The notes below the pieces were generated by a model. That model was not told the DNA's origin. It did not search any database and saw only the letters and a list, made by a program, of their open reading frames with translations. Source: STF1-184 sp050178795 (GTDB taxonomy: Bacteria; Bacillota; Clostridia; Christensenellales; UBA1242). Taken from it: DNA of 64,000 nucleotides. This document shows, piece after piece, positions 32,552 to 41,112 of the stretch (positions within the stretch are counted from its first letter, which is position 1; every line of letters starts with the position of its first letter). Made by a program: the position numbers and the translations under genes. Location of the stretch: positions 1 to 64,000 of the forward strand of contig JBFXFT010000007.1 in the NCBI GenBank assembly GCA_050178795.1, read 5' to 3'.

Positions 32552-33415
32552 ATGATTAAAGACATAAATTTGGACCACTTAAAAATTTTTTATGAGGTGG
32601 CTAAAGAGCAAAACTTAACAAAAGCAGCTCAAAAACTATACATATCTCAGCCTGCAGTTACTCAAACTATCAACAAGTTAGAAGACGGACTAAATGTAAA
32701 ACTTTTTAATAGAGTAAAAAATGGGATTGTTTTAACAGAGGTAGGCGAACGCATTTTTAAGGCGGTAAATAGTGGGCTTTTAGAGTTACAAAACATAGAC
32801 AAAATTTTAGATGAGGACGAGGCGCTTGAATATGGCTCTGTCACATTTGGGGCTGGCACAAATATAGCAAAAAAATTACTCGTGGAGCCAATAAAAAACT
32901 TTTTAAGTAAATACCCAAAAATAACTATTCAACAAATAGACGGAACACAAAAAAATATGCTAAATAAACTTGAACTTGGTCAAATTAATTTTTTAATTAC
33001 ACAAAAAAACGATCAAGTAAAAAACCTTGAATTTAAAAAACTACTAGATGTTGAATACATATTTGTATGTGGAAAAGAGTACCTAAAAAATGTAAGTAAA
33101 AAGGACGACTTAGTGTATATTAGCCAAGACGAAGACTCATTTAGTAGACAAACTTTAAACGGTTTTTTGACTGAAAACAACATAGTTCCAAAATCTCTAC
33201 TTGAAATACTTGGTTATAATATGCAAATTGAACTTGCTATAAACAATTTAGGTATTGCACTGGTGCCAGACTATTTGGTGAGTGAGTTGATTGCAAATAA
33301 AAAGTTATTTAAAACAAATACCGACTACACCTACCCTAAAATGGAATATGGCTATTATGTAAACCCTCAAAACATTAGTGCGGCGACAAAAAAGTTTTTA
33401 GAGTTTTTAAAATAA
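32552..33415 (+). CDS. LysR-family transcriptional regulator
   Basis: A 287-residue protein with the N-terminal winged HTH (LDHLKIFYEVAKEQNLTKAAQKLYISQPAVTQ region, residues 6-40, then LEDGLNVKLFNRVKNGIVLT) and a C-terminal periplasmic-binding-protein-like effector domain from about residue 90. It is transcribed divergently from the HD hydrolase gene, the usual genomic position for a LysR regulator and its target. The effector is unknown. AAGGAG lies six bases before the ATG. Confidence 0.93.
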   Translation: MIKDINLDHLKIFYEVAKEQNLTKAAQKLYISQPAVTQTINKLEDGLNVKLFNRVKNGIVLTEVGERIFKAVNSGLLELQNIDKILDEDEALEYGSVTFGAGTNIAKKLLVEPIKNFLSKYPKITIQQIDGTQKNMLNKLELGQINFLITQKNDQVKNLEFKKLLDVEYIFVCGKEYLKNVSKKDDLVYISQDEDSFSRQTLNGFLTENNIVPKSLLEILGYNMQIELAINNLGIALVPDYLVSELIANKKLFKTNTDYTYPKMEYGYYVNPQNISAATKKFLEFLK

Positions 33416-33417
33416 AA

Positions 33418-33440
33418 GAACACCTTTATAGGTGTTTTTT
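33418..33440 (+). terminator. Intrinsic terminator of the LysR gene
   Basis: AACACCT with AGGTGTT around a four-base loop followed by Ts. Confidence 0.8.
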
Positions 33441-33508
33441 AAATTTTTTTATGTTGCAAATATAATCATTCTGGTGTAAACTACTAAAAACTATTTGAGG
33501 TTATGTTA

Positions 33509-34516
33509 ATGGAAAAAACATTTATGATTTTGGGAACAATTGACGACGAAGATGATGAATTCATGCAATATTATGTTGCAAAAGAATTAGGCGGCACAGA
33601 CAGAATATATGTATACGATTACTATGGTTTTGAAATGGCTAGTAAAGATACAATAAGTCACTTTGAAAAACAAGAGGCTGAACTTTCTAATCTAACAGAG
33701 GAAGACCTAACCAGAATAGAAAAATTAGTAAACTCAATTAAAGCAAATGCAAAAAACATAGGTCTTAGCACTAAACTACTAGAAAAAAACCTTGAAACAC
33801 TATCAATATTCCTAAACAATAATGAACCCTCTGCATATACAGTAAGGGGAAATCATATAAATATAAACTGCAAGCACGACAAATTACACGCCCTTGCACA
33901 TGAACTTTGCCACATGGAGTTTTCAGAAGTTGTAGTTGATGAGGAAAATAAAAAGGTCTTCCTTTACTCTGGTCTTTGGACGCACGTTTTAGACATTGAC
34001 TACGTTAGGCATTTTGACTACGATCAAAACTTAATTGAAACAAAGTCTCAAAATTCACCTATAAATTATGGAATTGATGACTTTTTAAATGAGGCACGCA
34101 CACAAAAAATTTTTAACATTAAAGAAGTGTCAGATTACCCTAGTTTTGGAGACATTATTCAAACACTATTAGGCGAAAAGACCTGCCAAAAAGCGAGGAT
34201 GCTACATGATATTTCCTTAATAGAAAAAGGGCTACTAAAAATTATTCCTTCTGAAACAAAAGCAAAAGAATTATTTAAAGTTTTAGACAATGTTTTTGAC
34301 AAAGTAAACAAAGACTTGGCAATAAAGGCAGAAATTGAGGGTTATGAAATTTTGTCGGAATATATAAACGCCTTTGTTGAAAAAAAGCCAGTAGACGAAA
34401 AAACCTATGAAACTTTGACAAACTGGCATGTCGCTTGTAAAACAAGTGCAGAGCAAATATCTAAAATAAAAGAAACATTGATAGTTCCAAACTTTAATAC
34501 AGAAATAACAATGTAA
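33509..34516 (+). CDS. Putative cytoplasmic zinc peptidase (gluzincin-like), unknown
   Basis: 335 residues with no signal peptide. HALAHELCHMEF carries HExxH at residues 131-135. About 60 residues further, FLNEARTQ offers a glutamate (Glu195) in the position of a gluzincin third ligand. The flanking helices are charged. The N-terminal 110 residues begin with an acidic patch (GTIDDEDDEF). This is a domain-level guess; no family is recognised. GAGG lies only two bases before the ATG at 33503 but eight before the ATG at 33509, which I prefer. TTGCAA (33454-33459) and TAAACT (33477-33482), 17 bases apart, may be its promoter. Confidence 0.8.
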   Translation: MEKTFMILGTIDDEDDEFMQYYVAKELGGTDRIYVYDYYGFEMASKDTISHFEKQEAELSNLTEEDLTRIEKLVNSIKANAKNIGLSTKLLEKNLETLSIFLNNNEPSAYTVRGNHININCKHDKLHALAHELCHMEFSEVVVDEENKKVFLYSGLWTHVLDIDYVRHFDYDQNLIETKSQNSPINYGIDDFLNEARTQKIFNIKEVSDYPSFGDIIQTLLGEKTCQKARMLHDISLIEKGLLKIIPSETKAKELFKVLDNVFDKVNKDLAIKAEIEGYEILSEYINAFVEKKPVDEKTYETLTNWHVACKTSAEQISKIKETLIVPNFNTEITM

Positions 34517-34522
34517 CAATAT

Positions 34523-34552
34523 AAAAAAATCGCCTAGTTTGGGCGATTTTTT
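34523..34552. terminator. Bidirectional intrinsic terminator
   Basis: AAAAATCGCC with GGCGATTTTT around a seven-base loop, between convergent genes. Confidence 0.87.
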
Positions 34553-34561
34553 AAATATATT

Positions 34562-35443
34562 TTATTTAAGGTCTTTAAAAACACCAAAGTCTGGAATGTA
34601 CTCGCAACTCGCACTTGTTGCCTCTTGCAAATAACCATTTTCTAGTCCAAGAGCAATACATTTTTGCACCACTCTTTTATATTCTAGAGGTGAAACCCTA
34701 TTTTTTAATATGGGGTGTTCTTTTGCCTTATAACAAGGCGTGTATTGGCTCATTAAACTGACAATAGTGTCCGCGCCCAAGTGTTCCTTAACCCATTCTA
34801 AGACCTTTACGCTGTCATTTGAGTGAGTTGGCAATACCATGTGCCTAACAATTATGCCTTTTTTCATTATTCCATTGTCTATTATGTCTTTGGGCTCATT
34901 TTTACGCATCTCTAAAAGTGCACTCGTCACGCTTTCTACATAGTTTGGTGCCTTTGAATAATCTGCCGCAAGTTTATTGTCGGCATATTTAAAGTCGCAT
35001 AAATAAACATCTACATAATCTTTTAGTTTTTTTATGGTATCTACACTTTCGTAACCACTTGTATTCCATACAATGGGAATGTTGGGTCTATAAATTTTTA
35101 ACGCCTCTATTATTTCGTCAGTATAGTGTGTTGGCGTAACTAAATTTATGTTATGTGCACCACTTTGTTCTAGTTCCTTAAAAATATCGGCAAGTTCTTT
35201 AATGGTTAATTCCCTACCTAACCCACCGTGAGACAGTTCATAATTTTGACAATACAGACATTTCAAATTGCAGTACGAAAAAAATATGGCTCCACTTCCA
35301 TTTGTGCCGCTAATTATTGGTTCTTCCCAAAAATGCTTCATTATTTTTGCTATTTTTAAAGTCTTTGCACCACAATAACCAGCCTTTTCATTTCTGTTTA
35401 TATTGCAGTTGCGCGGACAAATATTGCATATAGTTTTTTTCAT
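34562..35443 (-). CDS. Radical SAM protein, PflX-like (putative glycyl-radical activating)
   Basis: A 293-residue protein. The N-terminus carries an extra Cys cluster (CNICPRNCNINR, then GYCGA), and the radical SAM core motif CNLKCLYC binds the catalytic 4Fe-4S cluster. The remaining sequence follows the barrel (LVTPTHYTDEIIEAL, VWNTSGYES, VYLCDFKYA). This matches the PflX/COG1313 group of PflA-like proteins whose substrates are unknown. No glycyl-radical enzyme lies nearby. The Shine-Dalgarno site is weak; the gene probably belongs to the transcript of the upstream genes cdd and 35958. Confidence 0.9.
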   Translation of the reverse strand: MKKTICNICPRNCNINRNEKAGYCGAKTLKIAKIMKHFWEEPIISGTNGSGAIFFSYCNLKCLYCQNYELSHGGLGRELTIKELADIFKELEQSGAHNINLVTPTHYTDEIIEALKIYRPNIPIVWNTSGYESVDTIKKLKDYVDVYLCDFKYADNKLAADYSKAPNYVESVTSALLEMRKNEPKDIIDNGIMKKGIIVRHMVLPTHSNDSVKVLEWVKEHLGADTIVSLMSQYTPCYKAKEHPILKNRVSPLEYKRVVQKCIALGLENGYLQEATSASCEYIPDFGVFKDLK

Positions 35444-35544
35444 ATATCTTTTTAAAAAAGCCCCTTATTACAAATAATTCCCTCCGTACTTTGCCTTTTT
35501 ATGAAAATACGAAAGGAATTATATTTTTGTTTTTTAATATTATT

Positions 35545-35937
35545 TTAAAGTTCAAATTTGTGTGGCAATATGTCGCTAAGTTTTAAAACCTCATAGTGTT
35601 CTTCATCCATAGCCACAATTACAGTCATATTTGGTGAAAACTCGCTTAAAACTTGCCTGCAAATTCCGCACGGATATGGTTTTGCACTGTCTCCTGCAGT
35701 TGTTACTGCTATTGCCTCAAAATTTTTATGCCCTTCGGAAACTGCTTTAAATACCGCCACCCTCTCGGCACACATTGAAGCACCATAACTTGCGTTTTCA
35801 ATATTAACACCTGTAAAAATTTTGCCGTCACTAGTCAAAAGCGCCGCACTTACAGCATAATGCGAATATGGACTGTAACTATACTTTAATACCGCTTTAG
35901 CCTCTTTAATTAAATTTTTTATATCGGATTTTGTCAT
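35545..35937 (-). CDS. cdd: Cytidine deaminase
   Basis: A 130-residue homotetrameric-type cytidine deaminase. SPYSHYAVSAALLT is the N-terminal strand-helix, NIENASYGASMCAERVAVFKA carries the C-A-E catalytic motif (zinc Cys and proton-shuttle Glu), and PYPCGICRQVLSEF supplies the other two zinc Cys residues. It deaminates cytidine and deoxycytidine to uridine compounds for pyrimidine salvage. TAGGAG lies eight bases before the ATG. It follows the gene at 35958 by 20 bases, so they share an operon. Confidence 0.95.
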   Translation of the reverse strand: MTKSDIKNLIKEAKAVLKYSYSPYSHYAVSAALLTSDGKIFTGVNIENASYGASMCAERVAVFKAVSEGHKNFEAIAVTTAGDSAKPYPCGICRQVLSEFSPNMTVIVAMDEEHYEVLKLSDILPHKFEL

Positions 35938-35957
35938 AAAAATTATCTCCTATATTT

Positions 35958-36782
35958 CTATTCTCGCATAAGGTCATCTAAGGATTCAAGTGCACCTTTA
36001 GAAAGTTTTATAATGTCTGCATTATGCTCTGCTTTGCGGACATAATTTTTCTTTTCGTTATCTTCCTTTTTGCTGGCTTGCTTTTCTGCAATACTTGTAA
36101 CTTGACTTTCAAAACGCAACATAAAATCGGCTAAATCTTCATTTATTTGTTCTTCGTCTTGACTGTTTCTTACAATGTCATAAGAGTGCTTATAAAATGG
36201 TAAATATGAAAAATCTTGGTGATGTTCTATTTGACTTTGATTGTCCACAAACAATGTATGTAACTTATTATATGAGGTGCTTTTTTCATACTCCTCTTCG
36301 GTTGCACGCTTACCAGCAAACCAATTGGAAGCAAAAATTTTGTCGTCGCCTATTAATTTTTCAACTTCCTCAACGGAATAAATCCTATTTTCAACTACAA
36401 AACCGTTCTCAGTTGTTACCCTTAGGTCAACAAAGTATTTACCATCCCAACTGGTTAAGCCAGTGCGATGACCGCCCTCTGTGCGAAAATAAGGCACAAC
36501 AATGTCAACTGTTAAAAATTGTTGAGTTGGATTTTTAAAAATTAATGAAATGTACGCTTCTATAAATTTTTCAATAGGCATATTATATACGCCTCTATAG
36601 TAGTCGTTATAGTACTGAGCGTCTGAAACTTCTACATTATTTTTTGCGTTTTTTAAGTCTTTTAATTTTTTTATTAAACCAAAATCATGAGCGAGTGTAC
36701 TTTTGTACTCTGTCTTTTTTTTGGTTATATCTTCTCCACTGTGTAATAAATTGGCCCCTCTTAACATTAGATTGTGCCTCAT
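35958..36782 (-). CDS. Unknown protein
   Basis: About 274 residues, soluble and charged. Central beta-rich region (FLTVDIVVPYFRTEGGHRTGLTSW, then YFVDLRVTTENGFVVENRIY) with helical ends and an acidic to basic C-terminal helix. No family recognised. A GTG at 36791 is in frame, but AGAGG eight bases before the ATG at 36782 favours the latter. It is the first gene of an operon with cdd (20-base gap) and ends in TAG. Confidence 0.78.
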   Translation of the reverse strand: MRHNLMLRGANLLHSGEDITKKKTEYKSTLAHDFGLIKKLKDLKNAKNNVEVSDAQYYNDYYRGVYNMPIEKFIEAYISLIFKNPTQQFLTVDIVVPYFRTEGGHRTGLTSWDGKYFVDLRVTTENGFVVENRIYSVEEVEKLIGDDKIFASNWFAGKRATEEEYEKSTSYNKLHTLFVDNQSQIEHHQDFSYLPFYKHSYDIVRNSQDEEQINEDLADFMLRFESQVTSIAEKQASKKEDNEKKNYVRKAEHNADIIKLSKGALESLDDLMRE

Positions 36783-36848
36783 AATTATCACCTCTAATTA
36801 AATTTATATATTAATTGTACCATATTTAAGTTCAATTACAATAATAAA

Positions 36849-38432
36849 TTACTTATTACTCTCTTTCCAGTCCAAGTACTCATCATAGTTCATCATTTTG
36901 TCAATTATGCCGTCTTTTACTATTTCAATTATTCTGTTGGCTGTTGAGTTTACAATTTCTTGGTCGTGAGAGGCAAACAACAAGTTGCCCTTATAATTAA
37001 TTAAACCATTATTAAGTGCGGTAATACTTTCAAGGTCTAAGTGATTTGTTGGCTCGTCCAAAATAATCAAGTTGCCTGCATTTAACATTGTTTTAGCAAG
37101 CATACATCTTACTTTTTCGCCACCGCTTATTACACTTGCCTTTTTTAAAGATTCTTCGCCTGAAAATAGCATTCTTCCAAGCCAGCCTCTAACAAACTCT
37201 TCGTGCGTATCCTTTGAATATTGCTTTAACCAATCTACAAGGTTTAATTCTACGCCTTTAAAGTACTTATCATTGTTTTCTGGCATATAACTAACTGTAA
37301 TTGTTTTACCGTAAGTAATTGTGCCACTATCTGCCTTTTGTTCTCCTGCCAAAACCTCAAAAAGTGTTGTCGTTTTTAAACTATTTTCGCTTATGAAGGC
37401 AATTTTATCGTCGTGGTTTACCCTAAAACTTACATTTTCAAAATAACCTTTCTTTGTTAGGTTTTCAACAACTAAAATGTCGTTTCCTGCAAGTCTTTCT
37501 GGCTTAAAGTCTATGTATGGGTACTTTCTGCTAGATGGTTTAATGTCAGAAAGGGTTAATTTTTCAAGTTCTTTCTTTCTTGAAGTTGCTTGTTTGCTCT
37601 TAGACGCATTTGCAGAGAAGCGCGCAATAAACTCTTTTAACTCGTTCGCTCTCGCCTCTAACTTTTTGTTTAATTCTTTGCTTTGTTTTAATAAAAGTTG
37701 ACTGCTTTCGTACCAGAAATCATAGTTTCCTAAGAAAATATTAATTTTGCCGTAGTCAATGTCACAAATATGAGTACAAACCTTGTTTAAAAAGTGCCTA
37801 TTGTGGCTAACTACTATTACTGTGTTCTCAAAGTTTAATAAAAAGGTTTCTAGCCATCTAACTGTGTTTATTTCTAGGTTGTTTGTTGGCTCATCCAGAA
37901 TTAACACATCTGGGTTACCAAATAGTGCTTGCGCCAGTAAAACTTTAACCTTTTGTTTTGGGTCAAGATCTTTCATTAAAATGTAGTGGTTTTCTGTAGG
38001 TACGCCAACGCCATTTAGTAAAATTTGGGCGTCGCTCTCTGCGTCCCAGCCGTTTAGTTCCATAAACTCGCCCTCTAATTCCGCAAGTTTTAGTCCGTCC
38101 TCATCATTAAAGTCTGACTTAGAGTAATAAACTTCTTTTTCGTCCATAATTTCAACTAAGCGCTTATGACCCAATAAAACAGTCTTTAAAACTGTCTCGT
38201 CGTTAAATTTATTTTGGTCTTGTGATAGTATGGACATACGCATTTTTTTGTCTAAAATCACTTCGCCCTTTTGTGGTTCAAGTTCGCCTGAAAGCACCTT
38301 TAAAAAAGTGCTCTTACCTGCGCCGTTTGCGCCTATTATTCCGTAGCAATTTCCTTTAGTAAATTGCAAATTTACATCTTCAAAAAGCACTCTCTTTCCA
38401 AATTGTATTCTTAAATTGTTTACACTTAGCAT
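36849..38432 (-). CDS. ABC-F ATPase (YbiT/YkpA-like)
   Basis: A 527-residue soluble protein with two ATP-binding cassettes and no membrane domain. NBD1 has Walker A GANGAGKST, a signature reading LDPKQKVKVLLAQAL and Walker B VLILDEPTNN. The interdomain linker is basic and helical. NBD2 has VISGGEKVRCMLAKTML and LIILDEPTNHLD, but its P-loop reads SENSLKTT with no Lys at the usual place. The family acts on the ribosomal E site. This member is closest to YbiT/YkpA. A weakly spaced AAGGA precedes the ATG. Confidence 0.92.
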   Translation of the reverse strand: MLSVNNLRIQFGKRVLFEDVNLQFTKGNCYGIIGANGAGKSTFLKVLSGELEPQKGEVILDKKMRMSILSQDQNKFNDETVLKTVLLGHKRLVEIMDEKEVYYSKSDFNDEDGLKLAELEGEFMELNGWDAESDAQILLNGVGVPTENHYILMKDLDPKQKVKVLLAQALFGNPDVLILDEPTNNLEINTVRWLETFLLNFENTVIVVSHNRHFLNKVCTHICDIDYGKINIFLGNYDFWYESSQLLLKQSKELNKKLEARANELKEFIARFSANASKSKQATSRKKELEKLTLSDIKPSSRKYPYIDFKPERLAGNDILVVENLTKKGYFENVSFRVNHDDKIAFISENSLKTTTLFEVLAGEQKADSGTITYGKTITVSYMPENNDKYFKGVELNLVDWLKQYSKDTHEEFVRGWLGRMLFSGEESLKKASVISGGEKVRCMLAKTMLNAGNLIILDEPTNHLDLESITALNNGLINYKGNLLFASHDQEIVNSTANRIIEIVKDGIIDKMMNYDEYLDWKESNK

Positions 38433-38525
38433 TAATATTGTTTTCCTTTTTTAAATTCCATAGAATTATAACACAAAAAAACTGTTAGGTAAACATACAA
38501 ACACCATAATGTTTATTAAAAATAA

Positions 38526-38556
38526 AAAAAACGAGCGTAATTATGCTCGCTTTTTA
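38526..38556 (-). terminator. Intrinsic terminator
   Basis: On the minus strand a GAGC/GCTC stem over a palindromic TAATTA loop, followed by a run of eight Ts; downstream of the gene ending at 38566. Confidence 0.75.
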
Positions 38557-38565
38557 TTATTAGTT

Positions 38566-39126
38566 TTAGTTTGTATCTCCACTGCCTGCTGAACCAGATG
38601 AAGATGATGCACTAGTTGAGGTGCTCGCAGAATCGCTAGAAACTGTAACTGGAGGTGGAACTAGTTCTACGCCCTCGTCTAAGTTTTGGTCTTCTTGCAC
38701 GTCTTTAGTTTCTTCCGCTTCCTCTTTAGGTTTATCTTCTGTTTCTTCTGCCCCTTGTTTTGGTTCAGAATCTTTAAGTTCCTTCGCTATTTCGTCAACA
38801 ACAGATGGTTTTTCCTCTTCTGCCTTAAAGTTATGATTGAAAACTCTTACTTCTTCTTTTTCGTCTTCTTTCTCTTCTTCTTTTTTAGGCTCTTCCTTAC
38901 TCTCTTCTTCCTCTACTTGCTCTTCTTTTTTAGGAAGTGCATTATTTGCCTCTTCTTGTGCTTGTGCATCATTTTGAGGTTTGTCATCATTTTGTTTTTG
39001 TGGCGCTTCTGGTGTTGGGTCGCTATACGTCATACCCTTTGTACTAACTGTGTCACTCATTGCCCCTACTGCACCAACTACACCTAACAGTAATAAACCA
39101 ACTAAACTTGCAATTTGTAAAAACAT
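38566..39126 (-). CDS. Membrane-anchored, highly acidic low-complexity protein
   Basis: A 186-residue protein. Residues 3-22 form one hydrophobic helix or uncleaved signal anchor (ASLVGLLLLGVVGAVGA). Residues 40-140 are almost only Glu, Lys, Asp, Pro and Gln in clusters (KKEEQVEEEESKEEPKKEEE), and the C-terminus is Ser/Thr/Gly-rich (SSDSASTSTSASSSS). The whole is predicted disordered. Function unknown; it resembles tethers or stalks. It directly follows the gene at 39141 (14-base gap), giving an operon. AAAGGAGG gives a near-perfect ribosome site. Confidence 0.82.
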   Translation of the reverse strand: MFLQIASLVGLLLLGVVGAVGAMSDTVSTKGMTYSDPTPEAPQKQNDDKPQNDAQAQEEANNALPKKEEQVEEEESKEEPKKEEEKEDEKEEVRVFNHNFKAEEEKPSVVDEIAKELKDSEPKQGAEETEDKPKEEAEETKDVQEDQNLDEGVELVPPPVTVSSDSASTSTSASSSSGSAGSGDTN

Positions 39127-39140
39127 ATCAATTTCCTCCT

Positions 39141-39806
39141 TTATCTATTATCTAAATCATAAAATGGATCTTCATCCAAGCCTTTTGCTCTTGCTATTTT
39201 CTCTTCTTCTTCTTGTTTGGTAGCCCATCTTTCATTGTCTCTAAGGTTTGTCTCCAAATAAACTCCGCCAGTACCTACAAGCACTGCAACCCCAGCAGCT
39301 GCAACAACAGAAATTATTTTAGTATCCTTATCGTAATTTGTTACGAATTCGTCAGTATAGTCAAAATTTGCACGCAAGGTTTCTTTTAATTCTTCAACAT
39401 CAAATGACGTATACTCGTCAACTTTTGCCCTATATTCCTCAACTAATCCATCATATTCAGAATCATGTTCGTCTATAAGACCCTCATCTGTCCTTATGTG
39501 CCAATGCCCCACCTTATAAATTGGGTGTGGAATTTTATTTATAATTTGGTAACTAAGTATTTCATCGGTTTTCCAATAAAAATCGTAGCCTTGCGCTTCC
39601 ATTTCTGAATGTGCTTGCTCTTTGCCTGTAGAAACAATTTCTGCCACTGCATCGTTATATTGTGTATTGGTGTAACCTTGCTCTTCAATTTTATCTAGGT
39701 TTACATCCCTGATTTTTTGAACGCCCTTTAACCCAGCAAAACCTATACTGGCAGCTAAAAATCCGTAAGTTACTCCCCTTAAAATATGTTTTACTTTATT
39801 CTCCAT
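39141..39806 (-). CDS. Two-helix membrane protein, unknown
   Basis: About 221 residues. An N-terminal hydrophobic helix (residues 9-26, GVTYGFLAASIGFAGLKG) and a second one near 150-172 (IISVVAAAGVAVLVGTGGVYLE) enclose a polar helical domain of about 120 residues, presumably extracytoplasmic. The C-terminal tail is charged. It is co-transcribed with the acidic protein at 38566, so the two may act together at the membrane. The frame opens at 39854, but GAGGAA six bases before the ATG at 39806 fixes the start. Confidence 0.8.
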   Translation of the reverse strand: MENKVKHILRGVTYGFLAASIGFAGLKGVQKIRDVNLDKIEEQGYTNTQYNDAVAEIVSTGKEQAHSEMEAQGYDFYWKTDEILSYQIINKIPHPIYKVGHWHIRTDEGLIDEHDSEYDGLVEEYRAKVDEYTSFDVEELKETLRANFDYTDEFVTNYDKDTKIISVVAAAGVAVLVGTGGVYLETNLRDNERWATKQEEEEKIARAKGLDEDPFYDLDNR

Positions 39807-39862
39807 AATTAGTTCCTCTATAATAATATTATCACTATTTTTATATAATTTCAATAGTAAAA

Positions 39863-40333
39863 TTATTTATTGAAAGTATGAATAGATTTTATTATTTTAT
39901 CAATCATTTTATAATACTTGTTTCTTGCGTAGTTTTTTACCTTTATTCCACTATCTTTAGGTAATTCCGCAGAAAAACATATTAATTTATCAAGAAAGTA
40001 AACATAAACTTGCAAAAAGTCCATAGTTTTAGCACTAAAACAAGTTATGTATCTATTTAAAAATTTATTTTCCTCTTTAGTTTTAAATAGTAGTTTAACT
40101 TCTTCTTTGTTGTTTTCAAGCATAATTGCAACGCCATAGTCCACCACCCCTTCTTCTTCAAGGTTCATATCTACTTTTGATACGGTTGCGTTTATAGAAA
40201 AGTCTTTGCCATACCACATAAAAAGCATCATGGTAAAGTCTTTATTTTGCTTTATTATTTCTTCTCTTTTTACAATTTTGCCCTTGCCTGAAATCTCAAC
40301 GGACAAATTAAATTCTTTATCTGCTATTTTCAT
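39863..40333 (-). CDS. Unknown small protein downstream of the NrtR-like regulator
   Basis: About 156 residues, soluble, mixed alpha/beta with strands (FNLSVEISGKGKIVKREE, FSINATVSKVDMN, VDYGVAIML) and a basic helical C-terminus. No family recognised. The longer frame opens at 40399, inside the Nudix gene, but AAAGGTG just before the ATG at 40333 supports the shorter start. The gene sits 25 bases after the Nudix regulator and is probably co-transcribed. Confidence 0.75.
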   Translation of the reverse strand: MKIADKEFNLSVEISGKGKIVKREEIIKQNKDFTMMLFMWYGKDFSINATVSKVDMNLEEEGVVDYGVAIMLENNKEEVKLLFKTKEENKFLNRYITCFSAKTMDFLQVYVYFLDKLICFSAELPKDSGIKVKNYARNKYYKMIDKIIKSIHTFNK

Positions 40334-40358
40334 AAAAGCACCTTTTTTCGTTTTTATT

Positions 40359-41036
40359 TTAATAAATGTCTTGTATGCCTGTGTCCTTTTTAAAGGCATA
40401 TAGTTTTGCTGGCTTTTTATTTACGTCGTTTTCCATTTTGTGCAAATCTTTAACCAAATTTAGGTTTAATATTTTTTTGCTAAAATTGCGCCTGTCTATT
40501 TTCTTTTCTAAAACCGCCTCATAAATTGAATGTAACATTGGCATAGTAAATTCGCTAGGTAAAAGTGACTTTACAATGTCTGTTTTATAAATTTGCGCCT
40601 TTAAATATTCAAGCGCTTTTTGAAAAATCATATCGTGGTCAAACGCCAACTTGCCTGGCATCTTTTTAACATCAAACCAGTCACAATTTGTGCTTGCTAG
40701 GGCATGATTTTCAAGTTCTACTTTTTTGCTGTCTATTACGCTTATGTTGCCAACGCCTATCATTCGCATATCTGGCGACCTATCAAGTGCCGAAAAAAGA
40801 CCAAACATCTTTGTGTTTAAGTTTTTTAAACCTGTTTTTTCAAAAATCTCACGTGCAGTGCCGTCTTCAAAGGTTTCGTTGTTATAAATTGCACCGCTTA
40901 CAAGCGCCCACATATCTTTAAACGGATTATTAATTCTCTTTATTAAAATTAATTTTAACACGCCTTTTTGAACCGTGAAAATTGCGTTTACTGTATGTAT
41001 GCCTTGCTTTTGATATAAAGGATTATTACATTCCAT
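40359..41036 (-). CDS. Nudix-winged-helix regulator, NrtR-like
   Basis: A 225-residue protein. Residues 10-150 form a Nudix domain whose box starts GAIYNNETFEDG and ends REIFEKTGL (the final catalytic Glu pair reads EK). The C-terminal winged-helix part reads FTMPMLHSIYEAVLEKKIDRRNFSKKIL. This is the layout of NrtR, a repressor of NAD biosynthesis genes that binds ADP-ribose. Catalytic loss in the Nudix box is typical of NrtR. No NAD biosynthesis gene lies next to it; nadK at 53782 is the only one in the window. GAGGAG lies seven bases before the ATG. Confidence 0.88.
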   Translation of the reverse strand: MECNNPLYQKQGIHTVNAIFTVQKGVLKLILIKRINNPFKDMWALVSGAIYNNETFEDGTAREIFEKTGLKNLNTKMFGLFSALDRSPDMRMIGVGNISVIDSKKVELENHALASTNCDWFDVKKMPGKLAFDHDMIFQKALEYLKAQIYKTDIVKSLLPSEFTMPMLHSIYEAVLEKKIDRRNFSKKILNLNLVKDLHKMENDVNKKPAKLYAFKKDTGIQDIY

Positions 41037-41112
41037 AAAAGTTCTCCTCTTTTATTCCTTTTATATTGTAGTGTTTTTAGTACACCAAGTCAAGTTATTG
41101 CAAATATTGTAG

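Noticed and set aside
35480..35535. Imperfect hairpin between cdd and the radical SAM gene as a clear terminator
   Set aside because: AATTCC...GGAATT arms have several mismatches and the following T-run is displaced by more than 15 bases; it may be a processing or attenuation structure but is not convincing.
38686..39087. Phe-rich open frame on the plus strand opposite the acidic protein
   Set aside because: It is the complement of the Glu/Lys-rich (GAA/AAG) codon runs of the real gene and has no ribosome site of its own. Many other antisense frames here (for example opposite serS and rnr) have the same origin.
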